From NCBI GenBank assembly GCA_902472315.1, contig CABRNM010000011.1:1-51554 (forward strand): DNA of 51,554 nt. The letters run 5' to 3'. Numbering within the stretch: position 1 is the stretch's first letter; every line of letters starts with the position of its first letter. Origin of the DNA: an uncultured Collinsella sp. (GTDB taxonomy: Bacteria; Actinomycetota; Coriobacteriia; Coriobacteriales; Coriobacteriaceae). The position numbers and the translations under genes are program-made. Of the stretch, positions 46,699-51,554 are shown in pieces. The notes beneath the pieces were generated by a model. The model was given only the letters and a program-made list of their open reading frames with translations, had not been told where the DNA came from and ran no database searches.

Positions 46699-47359
46699 TT
46701 ATGGTGAGACCGATCGCCAGATTGCGGAGCAGTACGGCCTGGAGTATACGGGCAACAAGGCGCAATGGACGACACTCGTTTATCGAATGCTCGGCATTAA
46801 AAGCAATGCTGCCGAGGAGTTCGTTAAGGCCGGGATTAACGTCCGTGCTTGTCGCGTTAATAAGAGAGGGCACATCGAGCAGGCAATGTCCTTCCCTCCG
46901 TTTGAGTTTAAGCAGCTAATCAATGAGGACTGGGAGACGTCTTCCTTCCGTGCACGTCTTGAGACCAGCCGTTTCTTCTTCGTCGTGTTCCACGAGGACC
47001 ACGAGGGAATGTGGCGCCTTGACCGCTGCCTATTCTGGGCAATGCCGGCAAACGAAATCGAAGGCCCCGCAAAGGCTTGCTGGGACGAGACGCGAAAGGT
47101 CATTCGCAAGGGCGTTGAGCTCAATCCGTATCGGGATGCAAGCGGAAAGCTCAAGGTGACCAACAATCTGTCCGGTATGGCAGACAACCCGATTGTCCAC
47201 GTTCGCCCGCATACGTCGAAAGCTGCGTATAAGTTCGCCGATGGAACTGAAATCGGCGACATTGCGAATAATGCCTACGAGTTGCCCGACGGACGCTGGA
47301 TGACCAGACAATCGTTCTGGTTCAACAAGGGTTATTTGGAGCACATCCTGGGGCTGTAA
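46699..47359 (+). pseudogene. C-terminal fragment of a Sau3AI/MutH-like restriction endonuclease
   Basis: On the plus strand the last 220 residues match the C-terminal domain of Sau3AI-type enzymes: 'GNKAQWTTLVYRMLGIK', 'EQAMSFPPFEFKQLINEDWE', 'RFFFVVFHEDHEG', 'IVHVRPHT', 'LPDGRWMTRQSFWFNKGYL'. In Sau3AI the catalytic site is in the N-terminal domain, which is missing here. The open frame can be traced back to 46217, but that part is antisense to the methyltransferase fragment. The two fragments meet head to head near 46.7 kb, so a deletion or inversion has removed both N-termini. Confidence 0.78.
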
Positions 47360-47453
47360 GCCCTCGAGACAGTTGCTCGGCAGCCAAGTCCTTCGGACTT
47401 AAAACTTCAAAAGTGCTGATAGGTGGGCCTTCGTTATTTTCGAATTGCCCGCC

Positions 47454-48752
47454 TTACTCCCGCAGCGCTCCAATGGGGAACACGTAGACGTCGTGCTCGG
47501 CGTCGTAGCGGCAGAAGGGCGAGGTCGCGGTGATGACGGCGCAGAACTCCGGCTGGGGGTTGCGCGCGGCAGGGTTCAGAGCGACCTTGCGGCGCAGGCG
47601 CTCGATGTTGCGGATTCCGTCGCTAACCTTGGATTCGCCGAGCTTGATTTCTATCGCTGCCCAGCGGCCATCGTTTAGCTCAATGATGGCATCGACCTCA
47701 AGCCCGTCGGAGTCGCCGTAGTGGTGGAGCGAGCCCGGATGCGAGCCGGGCAGGCATGAGGTGTAGACGCTCAGATCGTGAATGCACAGAGACTCAAAGA
47801 GCAGGCCAAAAGTTTGACCGTCCGCAAGCAGCCTTTCGGGATTCATTCCAAGCGCGACTGCGGGAATGGAGGGGTCGGCGAAATAGCGCTTTGGCTTGGT
47901 GCGCAGGCGGGATTTTGCGCGGACGGGTGCATCCCAGCCGGGCAGATTTACGATCGCATACATGCTCTTCAACATGTCGAGGTAAAACGCCACGGTCGAA
48001 GTTGCTGGCTGGGCGTCACTGTCACCCAACGAGGCGTCTGCTGCGATGGTGTTGAGCGTAGCAGAGGTCGCAACGTTGCGCGCGAGCGAGGACACAATGT
48101 GCCGCGCTGTAGACCCCACGCCTCCTTTTTGCGGAACGCTGACTTCGTACATGGCATCGAGATACTGGTTGACGACCTCTGTGGCCATCTGAGGGCTCGC
48201 CCCGACAAGCGCCGGCCATCCTCCGCAGCAAATTGCGTCGGCCAGCATGGGGAGCGAGCCTGTATAGGCCGAAGGTTCGAATGATCCTTCGAATAGGTTT
48301 TGCAGCGAAACGGATCCCGTCGAAAGACCGCGTTCCCAAAGCGTCATGGTGCTCATGTCGAGACGCGCTATGCGACCGGCGCCGCTGTGGGTGACAGAGT
48401 CTTTTGCCGGCGTTGACGACCCGGTGAGGATAAAGAGGCCCTTCTCGCCGCCGGATGCATCTACGGCGCGGCGCGTGGCATCCCATGTTGCGGGGGTCTC
48501 CTGCCACTCATCGATGACGTGCGGCTTATTGCCCTGAAGAGCGAGCGAAGGATCGGCTTCGACCAGCGACTTTACGTTTGGGTCGTCAAGATGAACGACG
48601 CTCTCACCGAATGCGAGCGCGGTCCATGATTTGCCGCACCACTTTGTGCCCCGAATCTCGACCGCTCCAAAAATCTGGAGCAGGGTTTGCAGTCGTTCGT
48701 CCAAAAGGCGAGGACGGTAGGATTTGGGCTGTTCCGAACCATAAGAAATCAT
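47454..48752 (-). CDS. AAA_14/DUF4143-family ATPase with PD-(D/E)XK-like C-terminus
   Basis: 432 residues. P-loop 'GTKWCGKS' near 45, Walker B-like 'HVIDEWQE' and sensor 'ILTGSS'. The DUF4143 domain follows ('FYLDMLKSMYAIVNLPGW', 'KRYFADPSIPAVALG'), ending with the nuclease-like pattern 'EVDAIIELNDGRWAAIEIKLGE' (Asp, Glu-x-Lys). Such ATPases are widespread accessory genes of unclear function. The chosen ATG has only a modest GAGG site; four copies of CTCGATTTTCGAG in a strict 23-base period lie 30-111 bases upstream and are likely operator or iteron sites. Confidence 0.82.
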   Translation of the reverse strand: MISYGSEQPKSYRPRLLDERLQTLLQIFGAVEIRGTKWCGKSWTALAFGESVVHLDDPNVKSLVEADPSLALQGNKPHVIDEWQETPATWDATRRAVDASGGEKGLFILTGSSTPAKDSVTHSGAGRIARLDMSTMTLWERGLSTGSVSLQNLFEGSFEPSAYTGSLPMLADAICCGGWPALVGASPQMATEVVNQYLDAMYEVSVPQKGGVGSTARHIVSSLARNVATSATLNTIAADASLGDSDAQPATSTVAFYLDMLKSMYAIVNLPGWDAPVRAKSRLRTKPKRYFADPSIPAVALGMNPERLLADGQTFGLLFESLCIHDLSVYTSCLPGSHPGSLHHYGDSDGLEVDAIIELNDGRWAAIEIKLGESKVSDGIRNIERLRRKVALNPAARNPQPEFCAVITATSPFCRYDAEHDVYVFPIGALRE

Positions 48753-48781
48753 GATTTGATAAACCTCACTACCTGCGCATA

Positions 48782-48863
48782 CTCGATTTTCGAGGATAAT
48801 CATACTCGATTTTCGAGGATTTTCACACTCGATTTTCGAGGAAATCTGGACTCGATTTTCGAG
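48782..48863. repeat. Iteron-like array of four CTCGATTTTCGAG palindromes
   Basis: Identical 13-bp units start at 48782, 48805, 48828 and 48851, giving spacings of exactly 23 bases. Each is a near-palindrome (CTCGA-TTT-TCGAG). The array fills the gap between the ATPase start (48752) and the end of the next gene upstream (48871). Confidence 0.93.
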
Positions 48864-48870
48864 TTTTGCC

Positions 48871-49569
48871 CTACAGGTAGATCCCCTCGAACAGGCTCTT
48901 GTGGAACTGGGTGTGGTGGTCGCGTGCCCAGGTGAAGAGCGCCTGGTCGAAGTCGCCTTTGGTGGCAGGGATGCCATAGACGCCGGCGACTTCCACGCGC
49001 ACGAACTCCAGCGTGGGCAGCTTGTTGATGGCCGTAAGTGCAAACGGCGACGTGGGCTCCTCGAACAGGTAATGGCTGCCTTGCAGCGCGCCACAGGCGG
49101 TGCAGGTGCTGGCGAGCGATACGGTTTTGGTGGTGCGCGACGTTACGGGTTTGTAGCCGCAGCGCTCGCGCAGGTAGTCGCGGATCTCGGCCGGCACGCA
49201 GCCCAGCGCGGGAACGATGGCTATGGCGTTGGCGCGGGCGGTGTCGATCGCGATGTGGCCCGCGTCGTCCGTGGCGGGCGCAGCGCCGGGCGCGGCCTTG
49301 CTGCCCGAGTCCTCGGCCACCCGATACGGAATGCCAAAGGCCGCGACCGTCGTCTGCTCGTGGCACTTCCAACATTCGCGCTTGCCAAGCACCAGATAGA
49401 TGTAGGGCGCGCTGGGGTCGGAACGATCCACGCCGGGCAGCCACGCGGCAAAGGGCTCGGGGTTGACGCCATCGGGCACGTACCAGATCTTCTTGACCCG
49501 GTCCCACTTGGCGCCCAGGGCCTTGGCCTCGTCTTTGTGCGAAAAGGGAACATCGAGCTCGGTGCGCAT
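48871..49569 (-). CDS. DUF5710-domain protein with zinc-binding cysteines
   Basis: 232 residues from the ATG after CAAAGGAG. The N-terminus has the DUF5710 pattern 'VPFSHKDEAKALGAKWD' and 'KKIWYVPDGVNPEPF', a short module found in primases, topoisomerase-like and other DNA-associated proteins. Two Cys pairs, 'CWKCHE' and 'CTACG', may bind zinc. The C-terminal part ('ALTAINKLPTLEFVRVEVAGVYG', 'WARDHHTQFHKSL') is not recognised. It lies on the same strand upstream of the ATPase gene, with the repeat array between. Function unknown. Confidence 0.72.
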   Translation of the reverse strand: MRTELDVPFSHKDEAKALGAKWDRVKKIWYVPDGVNPEPFAAWLPGVDRSDPSAPYIYLVLGKRECWKCHEQTTVAAFGIPYRVAEDSGSKAAPGAAPATDDAGHIAIDTARANAIAIVPALGCVPAEIRDYLRERCGYKPVTSRTTKTVSLASTCTACGALQGSHYLFEEPTSPFALTAINKLPTLEFVRVEVAGVYGIPATKGDFDQALFTWARDHHTQFHKSLFEGIYL

Positions 49570-49874
49570 GGCGGCTCCTTTGTGCGGCTTGCGGTGCATG
49601 TGCTCCAAGGATACCCCAGCGGCGGGCGTGTGGTTGCTAAACGAGCATTTCGACCGTCCGAGAAGTCGCGGAGCATTTTGGTGAGGGTTTGCCGTCAAGC
49701 AAATGGTCAGCTTTTGGTCAGTTGAGCGGCAACCTTGCCAAAAGCTTGACGGATTTGCATTTAGACGTCGACGAATGAACACTTTGAACGCGCCGCGGCA
49801 AAAAACTGCTGGTCGTTTGCCGAAAACTCGCCAGGGTCGCGAGCCGCCGCCGACGCGCGTGCTATCTTCGCGCC

Positions 49875-50978
49875 ATGGGGTACTTTATCGTTTCACATAA
49901 CGCTGCGTTGGCGCTTTTGGCGCACATGCCGAACCCTCGATTTGGGGATTCGGAACCAGAGGTCGTGTCGATTGCAGACGCCTGCGCGCTCTCGGATCAA
50001 GAAGCGCAGGAGGTTATCGATCGCTATGACCTGGGGATCGAAACGCTGGATTTGCTGGTGCCGTCGCGCGCCGACCGTCGGCGGAGCAAGCATGTTAAGA
50101 CGCACCTGTGCACCAACGAGCTCCCGGCGGGTTCGTTTATCTCGCTGGGCCACTGGATGGGCGATCTGGATGCGTACGTGTGCTCTCCCGAGTTGGCGTT
50201 TTTGCAGACCGCGCACGATGGTGATGCGGCGGCTGCCATCTATGCCGGCTATGCGATGACATCGGACTATCGGCTGGATAACCTTGCTCCCGGTGGGGTA
50301 ACAAGCAGGGATGCGGGCATGCGCGATGGTAAGCTTACGACTAGGGAACTCATCGCGGCGTATCTTGACCGGGCGTCAAAGGTGAGAGGCGCCGCCAAAG
50401 CAAAAGCGTTGCTTCCGTATGTGGTGGAGGGCTCGCGATCTCCGAGGGAGTCGGGGCTGTGCATGTTTATGTCGCTGCCTGCGCGCTACGGCGGGTATGC
50501 ATTGGGCAAGGCTGAGCTCAACAAGAAGGTCTTCATCCGCGATGGATACAACGATGGGCGCAATCGCAGGCTTCGCGTGTTGGAACGCACGCCCGACATA
50601 ACACTTACGGCGAAAGCAGAGGTGGGCTTGGATAAAGTAAGGGCTGGCTTGCTGCCCGAGGTGTTTACCGCACTGGTCGATTACGACAGCGATGCCATCC
50701 ATGACGGAAGCGAGAAGATCCGCAAGGATGCCGAGCGCCGCAACGAGCTGCAGATGCTCAATGGGGTCGCGTACTTTACGGTGACGACTGACCAGGCGAG
50801 CGACTATGAAAAGCTCGTTCGCCTGTGCGAGCGTATCCGACGGAAACTGCATCGTCGCAAGCGGCCCATATTTTACAAGCCTATGACTGAGGAAGCGCGA
50901 TATTTGGCACAGGCGCGCCTCGAGACAAAGCGGTTTAAGCTCTGGCAGACCGTTATTGAGGCGCATCAGCATTGGTAA
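49875..50978 (+). CDS. AbiEi-like hypothetical protein 2
   Basis: 367 residues. No ribosome binding site precedes the ATG, but TGCTATCTT (extended -10, 49860-49868) ends six bases before it, which suggests a leaderless mRNA. The middle part 'LDLLVPSRADRRRSKHVKTHL' and 'YVCSPELAFLQTA' follows the AbiEi/DUF559-linked pattern, and the C-terminus 'ALVDYDSDAIHDG' with 'RKDAERRNELQMLNGVAYFTVTTDQ' resembles a nuclease-like fold. It shares an upstream CCGTCAAGC-type element with the protein at 29428. The relationship is inferred by eye; function unknown. Confidence 0.6.
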   Translation: MGYFIVSHNAALALLAHMPNPRFGDSEPEVVSIADACALSDQEAQEVIDRYDLGIETLDLLVPSRADRRRSKHVKTHLCTNELPAGSFISLGHWMGDLDAYVCSPELAFLQTAHDGDAAAAIYAGYAMTSDYRLDNLAPGGVTSRDAGMRDGKLTTRELIAAYLDRASKVRGAAKAKALLPYVVEGSRSPRESGLCMFMSLPARYGGYALGKAELNKKVFIRDGYNDGRNRRLRVLERTPDITLTAKAEVGLDKVRAGLLPEVFTALVDYDSDAIHDGSEKIRKDAERRNELQMLNGVAYFTVTTDQASDYEKLVRLCERIRRKLHRRKRPIFYKPMTEEARYLAQARLETKRFKLWQTVIEAHQHW

Positions 50979-51014
50979 GTGGGCCTTTGGCGGCGGATGG
51001 GGTGCTGCCGTATT

Positions 51015-51194
51015 GAAGGTGAATGGTTTCCCGTGAAGTGAACGAGTGTTTTTGGACCCCCGAAGCTACCACACTTTTTGGCGCCAAAACCGCAGGATTC
51101 TAACGACAAAACCGCAGGAAATGAGCCGCCAAAAGTGTCGATGCTCCGGGGGTTCGTTTTGGCTCGTTCACTTCGCGGGAAACCATTCACCTTC
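51015..51194. repeat. 180-bp MITE-like palindromic element, copy 2
   Basis: Same length and layout as the element at 26581-26760: GAAGGTGAAT and ATTCACCTTC ends, inner CGAAGTGAACGA-like and GGACCCCCGAAG blocks on the left with complements on the right, and two CCGCAGGA units in the centre. Differences are scattered substitutions. Confidence 0.9.
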
Positions 51195-51435
51195 GATTTG
51201 CGGGCTGCCCGGATACGGCTACGAGGGCCACATCTGGGTCTGATCGAGGCGATCGCTGGGGTTGTTTGGGCGACTTTGGGCCTGATCGAGGCGATTATCA
51301 GGGCTGTTGGGCGGCTTGGGGCCCGGTTGGGATGGTTGCCAGAGGTGTGGGGGCGGCATCGGCCTCGTCTGGGATGGTTATTGGAGCTGTCGAAGCGGCT
51401 TTGGGTGCCGCGGCGCCCTTTTGGCTTGGCGGCGT
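51195..51435. other. Intergenic region with degenerate short direct repeats
   Basis: About 240 bases. Repeats such as CTGATCGAGGCGAT (near 51240 and 51282) occur, but no gene with a start signal or sensible protein is seen. Confidence 0.45.
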
Positions 51436-51471
51436 AAAACAAAACAGCTCAGAGGCGAAGCCTCTGAGCTG
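51436..51471 (-). terminator. Terminator downstream of tRNA-Val
   Basis: On the minus strand, a perfect 12-bp stem (CAGCTCAGAGGC with GCCTCTGAGCTG), a 3-nt loop and TTTTGTTTT. It begins 9 bases after the tRNA. Confidence 0.88.
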
Positions 51472-51479
51472 CGAACATT

Positions 51480-51554
51480 TGGTGGGCGTTAGAAGATTTG
51501 AACTTCTGACCTCTTCCGTGTCAGGGAAGCGCTCTCCCCCTGAGCTAAACGCCC
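51480..51554 (-). tRNA. tRNA-Val (anticodon GAC)
   Basis: 75 bases on the minus strand with all arms: acceptor GGGCGTT/AACGCCC, D arm with GCTC/GAGC, anticodon stem CTTCC/GGAAG around the loop CTGACAC (anticodon GAC, valine), and T arm AGAAG-TTCAAAT-CTTCT. The 3' CCA is encoded. The 5' end coincides with the window edge. Confidence 0.95.

Noticed and set aside
48782..48863. CRISPR array reading of the 23-base repeats
   Set aside because: Repeats are 13 bases with 10-base spacers, far below CRISPR sizes, and no cas gene is present.
51078..51437. A 119-codon plus-strand frame starting inside the 180-bp palindrome
   Set aside because: It starts within the repeat element, has no ribosome binding site, and encodes low-complexity sequence built from short repeats.

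Overview
The window looks like a stretch of chromosome from a human-gut Coriobacteriia bacterium, most likely Collinsella. The evidence is a GC-rich sequence (about 60 percent by eye), actinobacterial-style genes with AAAGGA/GGAGG ribosome binding sites, GTG and TTG starts, many mannose-type PTS and GntR genes, and TasA/SipW-type surface proteins. The genus call is inference; no 16S or other marker is present.

Layout. 1-1.1 kb: 3' end of a repeat-rich cell-wall surface protein. 1.3-5.4 kb: a signalling group on the minus strand with two paralogous FHA-domain proteins either side of a membrane Ser/Thr kinase. 5.7-12.1 kb: housekeeping genes (mfd, a PAP2 phosphatase, a threonine aldolase-like enzyme, a GNAT acetyltransferase). 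12.1-26.5 kb: three GntR/UTRA regulators, three SIS-domain sugar-phosphate deglycases/isomerases, a complete mannose-family PTS (EIIAB, IIC, IID), an EamA exporter, a HAD phosphatase, a YitT protein and recQ. 26.8-35.3 kb: an L-2-hydroxyacid dehydrogenase, metA (acetyl-CoA type by its Glu111), an AbiEi-like protein, 5-formyl-THF cyclo-ligase, a hicAB toxin-antitoxin pair and an M16C metalloprotease. 35.6-39.4 kb: a fourth GntR/PTS/SIS module whose membrane IIC and IID genes have collapsed into one frameshifted chimera. 39.5-41.3 kb: an AlbA_2/schlafen-type regulator behind two arrays of short repeats. 41.5-46.1 kb: a PilZ (c-di-GMP receptor) protein co-transcribed with a TasA-like anchored protein, followed by two SipW-type secreted proteins. 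46.2-51 kb: an accessory zone with remnants of a Sau3AI-like restriction-modification system, a DUF4143-type ATPase behind a 23-bp iteron array, a DUF5710 protein and a second AbiEi-like gene. The window ends in tRNA-Val(GAC).

How the genes work together. The four SIS proteins resemble FrlB/GfrE/GfrF/FraB, which cleave phosphorylated Amadori or glycated amino-acid compounds imported through mannose-family PTS. Each has its own GntR/UTRA regulator nearby except the one in the PTS operon, whose operator-like motif points to the orphan GntR at 21.6 kb. The likely role is uptake and cleavage of glycated amines (fructoselysine-like compounds) or amino sugars into sugar 6-phosphate plus free amine; the substrates are not determined by the sequence.

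Intergenic DNA is unusually rich in dispersed palindromic repeats: at least five families, several in terminator position or overlapping stop codons, plus two copies of a 180-bp MITE-like palindrome 24 kb apart.
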